Below, piece after piece: positions 1 through 6,042 of a stretch of DNA of 7,054 nt. Each line of letters opens with the position of its first letter. The stretch's first letter is position 1. The notes under the pieces were generated by a model, which did not search any database, was not told where the DNA came from, and saw only the letters and a list, made by a program, of their open reading frames with translations. Location: NCBI GenBank assembly GCA_021785235.1, contig JAJYGB010000591.1, forward strand, positions 2,335 through 9,388, read 5' to 3'. The DNA comes from Bacteroidota bacterium. Lineage in GTDB: Bacteria; Bacteroidota; Kryptoniia; Kryptoniales; JAKASW01. A program made the translations under genes and the position numbers.

Positions 1-2289
1 CGTTGTTCCCAGGCCTGGCTCGCTCTGCACGTCGATCATCCCCGCGTGGTTTTGAACGATACCGTAAACCGTCGACAGGCCAAGGCCGGTTCCTTTTCCC
101 TGCGGCTTTGTTGTAAAGAAAGGCTCAAAGATACGCTTCCGGATATTTTCGTCCATCCCTATTCCGGTGTCTGTAACGCTTATTCTGATGTACTCTTTTT
201 CCAACGCCGTTGGAAAACGTTTTCTTAGTCCTCTTCCCTCGACAACATCGGTGACAATCTTGAGTATTCCGCCGGAGAGGATGCCGTCTTCGCGGTCCAT
301 CATAGCGTCCCTCGCGTTAACGCAGAGGTTCAAGAGGAGCTGATGTATTTGTGATCGGTCCCCGTAAACCGGCGTTGTTCCGTCGTGCAATTCGATGTCG
401 ATCATTATCTGCTTCGGGAATGTTTCCCCGATAAGCTTTTGCATCTCAGTAACCATTTCGTTGACATCGAGATAACCCACCACAATCTCATCTCTCCTCG
501 CGAAAGTCAAGAGTTGGCGCACGAGCGCAGTAGCCCTCGATGCCGCGGTCTCGATCGCGTCGACTGACCGTGCCCCTTTTTCATCGCCAACAACGGTCCT
601 GCGCAAGAAGGAGGCGTACCCGGTTATGATCGCAAGTATGTTGTTGAAATCGTGCGCAATCCCTCCGGCCAGCGTCCCCAGGCCTTCAAGCTTCAGCGTC
701 TGTCTGAGTTGTTCCTCAAGCGATTTCTGTTCCGTCACGTCCCTGGCGATCCCAAGGAATCCGATAAGCTTGCCTTCTCTCAATTGGGCAGCCGTACTTA
801 TTTCCCCGATAAGATAACTCCCGGACTTTGTCAATATGCGGTATTCGGTAACTCCAGAATTCTCGCCGTCGGCCACCTTCTTTAAAGCCGTGGCAGCTTT
901 CTCCCTGTCAGCAGGATGAAGAAGGTCGGTGAAACTCCGCCCGACCCATTCGTCGCGTCTCCAGCCGGTTATCCTCGCGAACGCAAGATTCAAGTTGAGT
1001 ATCATTCCCCCCGGTGACAATTTGAAAATAGCATCGCGTACGCCGTCCACCAGGCTGCGGTACCGTTCTTCTGAATTCCTTAATGCTTCCTCAGCCAGCC
1101 TGCGATCTGTAATATCGTCAATGATCATCAGCGCGTGATCCATCCTGTTTGTCTCGTCCTTGACGGCGGACACCGTCAGGAGGGCTACTATGATATTACC
1201 GTTCTTCCGGACGAACCGTTTTTCAAACCTTACTTTACTCATCTTCATCGCACTCAGCTCAGACAATACACGCGGCACGATTGCTTCATCCTCCGGATAT
1301 TTAAGATCGGTGATTGTCTTTTCGAGAAGTTCCTTCTCGCTATATCCGAACATGTCCACGGCAGCAGGGTTGCAGCTCAGGAACTTGCCGTCATCCGCAA
1401 CCTCTACTATCGCCACTGGCGACGCCTCGTAGATAGTTCTGAATTTCTCCTCCTTTGCCCGCAAAGCTTTTTCCGCCTTTTTCGATTCCGTAAGGTCGCG
1501 CACCATAGCAAGCACAGAGAGCCCCTGGTCTTTCACGAGCGGAGAAAGCATTATGTCGGCAGGAAATTCGACCCCGTCTTTCCTTACCCCGTACAATTCC
1601 ATTCCGCTGCTCATCGGCCTCGCGTGCGGGTGCCCGTCAAAAGACTTAATCTCCCTTTTGTGCGATTTCTGGAATCTTTTCGGGATCAGGACCGACAGAG
1701 GCTTCCCAATCAATTCTTCCCCTGAATAGCCGAAAATACTTTCGACACCTTTGTTAGCGAACGCTATCCTTTCACCTTCATCGACGATGATCGCGGCATC
1801 GGGAGCGCTCTGGAGGACTCCCCTATATTTCGACTCGAGGACTCTCAGTTCCGCAAGTGCCGTCTCGCGCAGCCGTTCCGCAAGCTTCAGCTTCTTCTTT
1901 TCTTCCGCTTCCCTTACAGCCCGCCGGATCGCAGGCGCGAGCCGCGCGAGTCCCGGCTTGAGCACGTAATCGGTTGCGCCATCGAGAAGCGCCTGCACTG
2001 CTCGCTCTTCACCAATAGTGCCGGAAACATAGATGAAGGGGATTTCCGGAATCTTGTCCCTGGCTATCAAAAGGGCATCCCTACCGTTGAAGGAAGGGAG
2101 AGAATAATCGCATAGGATCAGATCGAATTCATTCTGATCAAGGGCTTTAAGATAGCCTTCTCGTGACCTAACGAGTTTCACATCGCAGTCGATGCCTGCA
2201 TCTTCCACGATCGCGTGGACGAGTTGGGCATCTCGAATATTGTCTTCGAGATGCAACACCCTTAGCACGTTGTTTTCTACGTTTGACAT
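1..2289 (-). CDS. Receiver-PAS-PAS-PAS sensor histidine kinase, C-terminus cut by window edge
   Basis: The frame is open from the ATG at 2289 to base 1: 763 codons seen and no stop, so the C-terminus lies outside the window. Domains in order: receiver (about residues 8-125) with acidic pair E15/D16, phospho-acceptor D61 followed by P65, S89 at the Thr/Ser switch and K111-P112; three PAS domains (about 150-268, 279-395 and 404-522), each ending in a D-(L/I/V)-T type linker; HisKA (about 525-590) with phospho-accepting H546 in an AHDFNN motif; HATPase_c with the N box at N658, DTGIGM from D707 and the G-rich lid at about 731-738. No membrane segment is seen, so a cytoplasmic kinase is expected. 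By family knowledge it autophosphorylates H546 and passes phosphate to a receiver; the N-terminal receiver suggests it is itself controlled by phosphorylation. The signal is unknown. The kinase core is almost complete at the cut; whether another receiver follows cannot be seen. An in-frame ATG at 2325 would add 12 residues but has no ribosome binding site. Confidence 0.95.
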   Translation of the reverse strand, partial: MSNVENNVLRVLHLEDNIRDAQLVHAIVEDAGIDCDVKLVRSREGYLKALDQNEFDLILCDYSLPSFNGRDALLIARDKIPEIPFIYVSGTIGEERAVQALLDGATDYVLKPGLARLAPAIRRAVREAEEKKKLKLAERLRETALAELRVLESKYRGVLQSAPDAAIIVDEGERIAFANKGVESIFGYSGEELIGKPLSVLIPKRFQKSHKREIKSFDGHPHARPMSSGMELYGVRKDGVEFPADIMLSPLVKDQGLSVLAMVRDLTESKKAEKALRAKEEKFRTIYEASPVAIVEVADDGKFLSCNPAAVDMFGYSEKELLEKTITDLKYPEDEAIVPRVLSELSAMKMSKVRFEKRFVRKNGNIIVALLTVSAVKDETNRMDHALMIIDDITDRRLAEEALRNSEERYRSLVDGVRDAIFKLSPGGMILNLNLAFARITGWRRDEWVGRSFTDLLHPADREKAATALKKVADGENSGVTEYRILTKSGSYLIGEISTAAQLREGKLIGFLGIARDVTEQKSLEEQLRQTLKLEGLGTLAGGIAHDFNNILAIITGYASFLRRTVVGDEKGARSVDAIETAASRATALVRQLLTFARRDEIVVGYLDVNEMVTEMQKLIGETFPKQIMIDIELHDGTTPVYGDRSQIHQLLLNLCVNARDAMMDREDGILSGGILKIVTDVVEGRGLRKRFPTALEKEYIRISVTDTGIGMDENIRKRIFEPFFTTKPQGKGTGLGLSTVYGIVQNHAGMIDVQSEPGLGTT

Positions 2290-2292
2290 ACG

Positions 2293-2298
2293 CTCTCC
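2293..2298 (-). promoter_or_regulatory. Ribosome binding site of the receiver-PAS kinase
   Basis: On the minus strand GGAGAG lies three bases before the ATG at 2289 (five bases if the GGAG core is counted). It favours this start over the in-frame ATG at 2325, which has no purine-rich motif upstream. Confidence 0.65.
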
Positions 2299-2341
2299 GT
2301 TTTTGAACTCTTGCTTACGGGCCATATCGCATATATATCTG

Positions 2342-2373
2342 TTACTGTAAGCAATCTGTGGTTTCTCCAGATT
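2342..2373. promoter_or_regulatory. Inverted repeats in the gap upstream of the receiver-PAS kinase
   Basis: The 221-base gap 2290-2510 separates the Rcp1-like regulator from the next kinase gene. It contains an inverted repeat AATCTG (2353-2358) / CAGATT (2368-2373) with a 9-base spacer, and beside it TTACTGTAA (2342-2350), with perfect TTAC/GTAA arms. An AT-rich run follows at 2331-2338. These lie about 50-85 bases upstream of the ATG, where an operator or promoter would be expected. I could not fit a convincing -35/-10 pair and found no intrinsic terminator in the gap. Short repeats of this size can arise by chance, so an operator role is only suggested. Confidence 0.25.
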
Positions 2374-2510
2374 TGACTGATAAGGCTCAAGCCAAAAAGT
2401 ATTCCCTATCGAGCCGCTCTACCCATTCAGCAAAAATCCGGGGCGCAGGCATGTGGGCGGACGCTCTGAAATATTCGAGCCCTTTTAGCCAGCGCGTTGC
2501 TATTTACTCA

Positions 2511-2969
2511 TTACCCAGCGTTTACCCTCGCGGGAGGTGGCTCGTTCACGATGGCCCAGAATACGTCGAGTTTGCTCACAGCTTCCACAAAGTCATGAAA
2601 GTCCACCGGCTTCACCACGTAAGCGTTGACTCCAAGCTGATAACTTTTCACCAAGTCTTTCTCCTCTCTGGAAGACGTCAGTACAACAACAGGTATCGTC
2701 CTGAGTGACACGTCTCCCTTTATCTCCTTAAGTACCTTCAGCCCATCCACTTTCGGCATCTTCAAATCGAGAAGGACCACCGCCGGATTCCCCTCCTGAC
2801 GGTCGGCATATTTCCCGTTTCGCCGAAGGTAATCGAGGGCCTCAGCGCCGTCGCCGACAACGACGACATCGTTGGCAAATATATGCTGACCCAGCGCCTC
2901 TAGAGTAAGTTCAACATCCATCTGGTTGTCTTCGGCAAGTAAGATGCTCCTTATTGAATCCATCCTCAT
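2511..2969 (-). CDS. Single-domain response regulator, Rcp1/CheY-like
   Basis: This 152-residue protein is one receiver domain with no output domain. The key residues are present: E13/D14 for magnesium, phospho-acceptor D68 in the pattern DLKMP, T98 as switch residue and K120-P121. The start (ILLAEDNQMDVELT) and the GDGAEALDYL segment match the receiver family that includes cyanobacterial Rcp1, usually encoded next to PAS/GAF or phytochrome kinases. Its ATG at 2969 overlaps the TGA of the upstream kinase as ATGA, which suggests translational coupling and makes that kinase the probable phosphate donor. A second ATG at 2963 is possible, but the overlap supports 2969. The reading frame ends in TAA directly followed by in-frame TGA. 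With no DNA-binding domain it probably acts by protein contact or as a relay intermediate. This last point is inference. Confidence 0.93.
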   Translation of the reverse strand: MRMDSIRSILLAEDNQMDVELTLEALGQHIFANDVVVVGDGAEALDYLRRNGKYADRQEGNPAVVLLDLKMPKVDGLKVLKEIKGDVSLRTIPVVVLTSSREEKDLVKSYQLGVNAYVVKPVDFHDFVEAVSKLDVFWAIVNEPPPARVNAG

Positions 2970-4750
2970 ACTTTCTTCGTCGCAGGAAGTGTGAAGTATA
3001 CGGCAGCTCCACGATCAACTTCGCCCTCAGCCCAGGTCCTCCCGCCGTGGCGTTGTATAATCCTGCGGACATTTGCCAGACCGATGCCGGTCCCTTCAAA
3101 CTCTTCGGAGGGATGGAGCCGTTGGAATACGCCAAAAAGATTGTCCGAGTATTTCATGTCGAAGCCTACTCCGTTGTCGCGCACACAAACGACGGTTTCG
3201 TCGTCATTCTCGGTGGCCTCGACTTCTATGACGGCTCTTTCCCTTGGCCGCGTATATTTCACCGCGTTTCCGAGAAGGTTCTGGAACACCAGTCTCAGCA
3301 TGTTATGATCCGCTTCCACGACCGGCAGCCGGGAAATCTTCCATTCAATATTCCGGCCGCCGGTCTCCTGGCTCATACTGTTGATGACGCTCTCAACCGT
3401 ATCGCGCAAGTCGAAAGAAGATCTTCTCATTTCCATTCGCCCCATTCGTGAAAGCATCAGGAGATCGTCTATAAGAACGCCCATCTCTTTGACGGAATCT
3501 GAAATGAATCCAAGATAGCGTTTCGCTTTCTCATCAAGCGTACTCTCTATGTGCCTCGCGAGAAGATCGGCGAAGCCGTGTATATGGCGAAGCGGCGCTC
3601 GCAGATCGTGAGAGACAGAATATGAAAAGGCTTCCAATTCCCTGTTCACCGCTTGAAGTTCCGAGGTGCGTTCGTTTACTTTTTTCTCAAGCGACGCGTT
3701 GAGCTCTTTAGTTTCACGGTACAATCTCGCAAGCTCTATCTGCATAGCGGCGCGACGGGCGAGATCTTCTGCGAGGAACCTGTCCTCCTCCGTGAACTTC
3801 CTGTTCGATTCGGCGTAAACGAGCGTGATTGCGCCGAGCGTCCTTTCGAATGCCGCGAGAGGGACTATCATGACAGCCTTGAGACCGAGTATCCTGAATA
3901 TTCGAAGGTCGTCCTCATCCTTGGCACGCGCCACGAGCAGTTCGTCCGGGATGTCGTTGATTATCTCTGTACGTCCAGTCCTCAGAACGCCCGGTAATCC
4001 GGACATGGCGCCAGGCTGGTAGGGGTACCGTTTCTGAAGCTCGAAGGCATATTCGACCATACGCGGATCAGAGTGAATGACCGCAAGCCGCGCAAGCGTT
4101 CCGTCGTTCTCAATGATATCCACCGCACACCAGTCTGCTATTCTCGGAACCGCCAGTCCGGCAACCGTCTTCAGACGCTCCTGGAAATCAAGGGATTCGG
4201 AAAGTGTCGTGCTTGCTTCGAGGAGAAAGGCAAGACGGCGGTTGACTTTTTCCGCCTCTTCGCGGTACTGTTTTTCTCTTTCAAGTGTCGTGGAGAGCCT
4301 TTCCTCCGCTTCTATTTGAGCGGTGAGGTTTTGCGCAAGGACAAGCTTCCCTTTCCTGCCGCCGAACGGGACCTCGTGCGACGTAACGTGCACACGAAAA
4401 AGCTTCCCATCTTTCGCTCGATGCCGCCAGACGCCGGCATCGTCTATAGGAGAAACCAACGTGAGACGCAGATTGTCATCCAGCCTGGCCAGATCTTCTG
4501 GCGGACGGATGTCCCGTATGGTCATGCTTAGGAATTCGTCCCGTGAATAGCCATAATGATATACGGCCGCGTCGTTGACTACCAGAAACCGGAGAGTCTC
4601 CTGGTCATATACCCACATCGGGTTTGGATTACAGTCGAACAAGATGCGGTACTGTTCTTCTGTACCTGTTATCTGATCGGAGACACTTGCTCGCTTCCCG
4701 CCGAGCGCGGACCGTGTCACTTTTCCGGTTTCTCCTTTATGATATGTCAA
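2966..4750 (-). CDS. PAS-GAF sensor histidine kinase with TTG start
   Basis: This is a 594-residue cytoplasmic kinase with no membrane segment. Domains: PAS (about 28-145), a charged coiled-coil linker (about 143-178), GAF (about 190-345), a second helical linker, HisKA (about 371-435) with phospho-accepting H381 in SHDLRAPLR, and HATPase_c with N495, DNGVGFD from D525 and EGTGIGL from E552. The GAF belongs to the kind with an ADWC segment (residues 205-208) that is common in PAS/GAF kinases and phosphatases. I see no phytochrome-type chromophore motif, so light sensing is not supported and the ligand is unknown. The start is TTG at 4750: it overlaps the stop of the preceding receiver gene (TTGA) and has AAAGGAG five bases upstream, while the next in-frame Met is residue 45, inside the PAS domain. 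It lies between two single-domain receiver genes and overlaps both, so both are likely phosphotransfer partners. Confidence 0.94.
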   Translation of the reverse strand: MTYHKGETGKVTRSALGGKRASVSDQITGTEEQYRILFDCNPNPMWVYDQETLRFLVVNDAAVYHYGYSRDEFLSMTIRDIRPPEDLARLDDNLRLTLVSPIDDAGVWRHRAKDGKLFRVHVTSHEVPFGGRKGKLVLAQNLTAQIEAEERLSTTLEREKQYREEAEKVNRRLAFLLEASTTLSESLDFQERLKTVAGLAVPRIADWCAVDIIENDGTLARLAVIHSDPRMVEYAFELQKRYPYQPGAMSGLPGVLRTGRTEIINDIPDELLVARAKDEDDLRIFRILGLKAVMIVPLAAFERTLGAITLVYAESNRKFTEEDRFLAEDLARRAAMQIELARLYRETKELNASLEKKVNERTSELQAVNRELEAFSYSVSHDLRAPLRHIHGFADLLARHIESTLDEKAKRYLGFISDSVKEMGVLIDDLLMLSRMGRMEMRRSSFDLRDTVESVINSMSQETGGRNIEWKISRLPVVEADHNMLRLVFQNLLGNAVKYTRPRERAVIEVEATENDDETVVCVRDNGVGFDMKYSDNLFGVFQRLHPSEEFEGTGIGLANVRRIIQRHGGRTWAEGEVDRGAAVYFTLPATKKV

Positions 4751-5169
4751 TGCCGCTCCTTTCGGGAGCCCGTGCGTAACTTTTCCTCAACTTGGTACGA
4801 TGATGCGGCAGCAGCTAATTTCCGAATGATTCGCCTCAGCTTTACGTAATCCATAGACTTGTCGAAAAAATAATCCGCTCCCGCCATCATGCAGGCGTTT
4901 CGGTACGCCGGAGTGCAGTAGTTAGATAGAACTATTTTAATCATGTTCCATTTTTTCTTTTCCACCTCCAACAGAAGATCGATTCCGCTCCCCCCGACGA
5001 TCTTTATGTCAACAAAGAGAACGTTCGGACGAGTACGGCTGATCTCTAAAACCGATTCGCGATAACCGGAACACTCGCCGGCTATTTCTATATCCCCCAA
5101 TGAGTTCATCATTTTCTTCAACCGTTCCCTGATTATCGGCGAATCATCGATTATGAATACTCTCAACAT
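4747..5169 (-). CDS. Single-domain response regulator with atypical active-site surroundings
   Basis: Starting at the ATG at 5169 the protein has 140 residues: one receiver domain and a short basic tail. D8/D9 form the acidic pair, D54 is the phospho-acceptor, S82 is the switch residue and K104 the conserved lysine. Two positions differ from most receivers: the proline normally four residues after the acceptor is V58, and K104 is followed by Ser rather than Pro (the FFDKS motif). The sequence resembles NarL-type receivers without their helix-turn-helix. The frame stays open upstream to a GTG at 5298, but those 43 extra residues do not look like receiver sequence and the GTG has no ribosome binding site. 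The receiver fold begins at MLRVFIIDDS, so I chose 5169, although its own ribosome binding site is weak. It overlaps the kinase gene downstream (TTGA), implying joint translation. Its role is probably phosphate storage, relay or protein contact. Confidence 0.85.
   Translation of the reverse strand: MLRVFIIDDSPIIRERLKKMMNSLGDIEIAGECSGYRESVLEISRTRPNVLFVDIKIVGGSGIDLLLEVEKKKWNMIKIVLSNYCTPAYRNACMMAGADYFFDKSMDYVKLRRIIRKLAAAASSYQVEEKLRTGSRKERH
4756..4762 (-). promoter_or_regulatory. Strong ribosome binding site supporting the TTG start
   Basis: AAAGGAG on the minus strand sits five bases before the TTG at 4750, inside the last codons of the upstream receiver gene. It decides the start of the PAS-GAF kinase, since no ATG or GTG is better placed. 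Confidence 0.75.
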
Positions 5170-5260
5170 TCCAAGTTCGTCCGGTTGACTTTGCTGCCTG
5201 ATTGCAACATACACTTTATCGGAGACTGGCACATGTCCCCGAGAGCATGAACGTGAAGTC

Positions 5261-5290
5261 ACAATAATGTTGACAAGGATTGGCGCCAAT
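5261..5290 (-). promoter_or_regulatory. Candidate promoter overlapping a perfect 12-bp palindrome
   Basis: The palindrome ATTGGCGCCAAT occupies 5279-5290. Reading the minus strand, TTGGCG (5284-5289, 4 of 6 to TTGACA) and TATTGT (5261-5266, 4 of 6 to TATAAT) are separated by 17 bases. This would place transcription about 85 bases before the ATG at 5169 and drive the receiver-kinase-receiver cassette, with the palindrome covering the -35 as a possible operator. GTGAAGTCAC (5253-5262), with GTGA/TCAC arms, overlaps the -10. The matches are moderate and the assignment is tentative. If translation began at the GTG at 5298, this region would be coding instead. Confidence 0.3.
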
Positions 5291-5353
5291 TTACACACTC
5301 ACAGAAAGTACAAACGAGGAGGATTCAGGTTGGGAGTCGTTGTTGGCGGAATG

Positions 5354-5379
5354 TGAAAAGGGGATCCGATAAGGGGATC
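5354..5379 (-). repeat. Two tandem 13-bp units at the end of the LuxR-type regulator gene
   Basis: On the minus strand GATCCCCTTATCG (5379-5367) is directly followed by GATCCCCTTTTCA (5366-5354), matching at 11 of 13 positions. The first unit overlaps the regulator's stop codon. The pair could be a binding site read twice, a small slippage duplication, or chance. A weak 5-bp stem (GATCC/GGATC) followed by CCCTTTT is also possible here but is too short to call a terminator. Confidence 0.5.
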
Positions 5380-6016
5380 AAATGATGATTCTGTTCTCCA
5401 GAGCGAAACGGACCAGTTCGGCGTTCGTTTTCATATCGAGTTTTTTCAGGAGCCTCCTTCTGTAAGTCGTAACCGTATTCACGCTCAGGGATAGTTGAGA
5501 GGCGATGGCCCCCGCCGATTTACCTTTTGCGATAAGTCTAAGCACGGACAATTCTCTGTCAGATAGTGTTTCCAGCGGGCTCCTTTCTCGATTGTAGCCG
5601 ATTTCCTGAAGGAGCTGCTGCTCTACCCCCGGGCTAAGATATTTCTTCCCGGCAGCAATGGTTCTTATTGCGTCAACAAGCTCCTGGGCGACAGCTTTCT
5701 TCGTGACGTACCCATGGGCTCCCGCCTTCAGCGCCCTCACCGCAAACTGGTCTTCCGGAAACATACTAAGAAAGAGTACTCGGGCCCGCGGAAAGAGAGT
5801 TTTTACATCAGCAAGCGCTTCGAAGCCGCTTCTCCCGGGCAGGTCGATATCGAGAAGGATTATGTCGGCGCTCTTGTCGACCGCCTCGCCATGAAGCTCT
5901 TCCGCCGATCGAGCTTCCCCCGTAATCACAATTTCGGGAAATAAGCTCAGGGTCTTCCGAATTCCTTCAAGTATCAGTTCGTGGTCATCGACCATGAAAA
6001 CATTTATCTTCTTCAT
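5378..6016 (-). CDS. NarL/FixJ-family response regulator, LuxR-type DNA-binding domain
   Basis: This 212-residue protein is of normal length for the family. Receiver domain (about 1-120): D10/D11, phospho-acceptor D56 followed by P60, S84 and K106 (followed by Lys, as often in this family). A linker at about 121-148 leads to the LuxR/GerE-type helix-turn-helix (about 150-207), which starts LSDREL and has its recognition helix around SVNTVTTYRRRLLKKL (178-193). By family knowledge, phosphorylation at D56 promotes dimer binding to promoter DNA. The gene starts at ATG 6016, 26 bases after the stop of a HisKA_3-type kinase, the usual partner class for such regulators, so the two are almost certainly one operon and one two-component system. 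An AGGA lies 10 bases before the ATG, a rather distant ribosome binding site. It is the only protein in the window with a DNA-binding domain. The target genes cannot be read from the sequence. Confidence 0.96.
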   Translation of the reverse strand: MKKINVFMVDDHELILEGIRKTLSLFPEIVITGEARSAEELHGEAVDKSADIILLDIDLPGRSGFEALADVKTLFPRARVLFLSMFPEDQFAVRALKAGAHGYVTKKAVAQELVDAIRTIAAGKKYLSPGVEQQLLQEIGYNRERSPLETLSDRELSVLRLIAKGKSAGAIASQLSLSVNTVTTYRRRLLKKLDMKTNAELVRFALENRIII

Positions 6017-6042
6017 GATTGGCTAGTCCTGGGTTCTGTCAC

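Noticed and set aside
1135..1725. 196-codon open frame on the plus strand
   Set aside because: It lies fully antisense to the PAS region of the first kinase, whose minus-strand frame shows clear domain motifs throughout. The plus-strand translation has no recognisable domain.
2461..2490. GCTC/GAGC hairpin followed by CCCTTTT on the plus strand
   Set aside because: The stem is four base pairs, and no plus-strand gene ends here for it to terminate.
2358..2708. 116-codon plus-strand open frame crossing the intergenic gap
   Set aside because: It starts at GTG with no ribosome binding site, and more than half of it is antisense to the Rcp1-like receiver. The composition shows no domain signal.
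2954..3451. 165-codon plus-strand open frame
   Set aside because: It is antisense to the HATPase region of the PAS-GAF kinase, where N495, D525 and the G-rich lid are all in the minus-strand frame.
4069..4180. ADWC cysteine of the GAF domain as a possible chromophore attachment site
   Set aside because: Its position is not that of phytochrome-type cysteines, and the domain lacks the surrounding phytochrome motifs. This Cys is common in ordinary GAF domains of this type.
5227..5245. TGGCAC on the plus strand resembling a sigma-54 -24 element
   Set aside because: The matching -12 GC element is absent at the right spacing, and it points away from all genes in the window.
5170..5298. 43-residue N-terminal extension of the atypical receiver from a GTG
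   Set aside because: There is no ribosome binding site at the GTG, the residues do not resemble receiver sequence, and the receiver fold starts exactly at the ATG at 5169. The stretch also holds the candidate promoter and palindrome.
5355..5380. Possible intrinsic terminator after the LuxR-type regulator
   Set aside because: The stem is only 5 bp and the following T run is four bases long, which is too weak to call.
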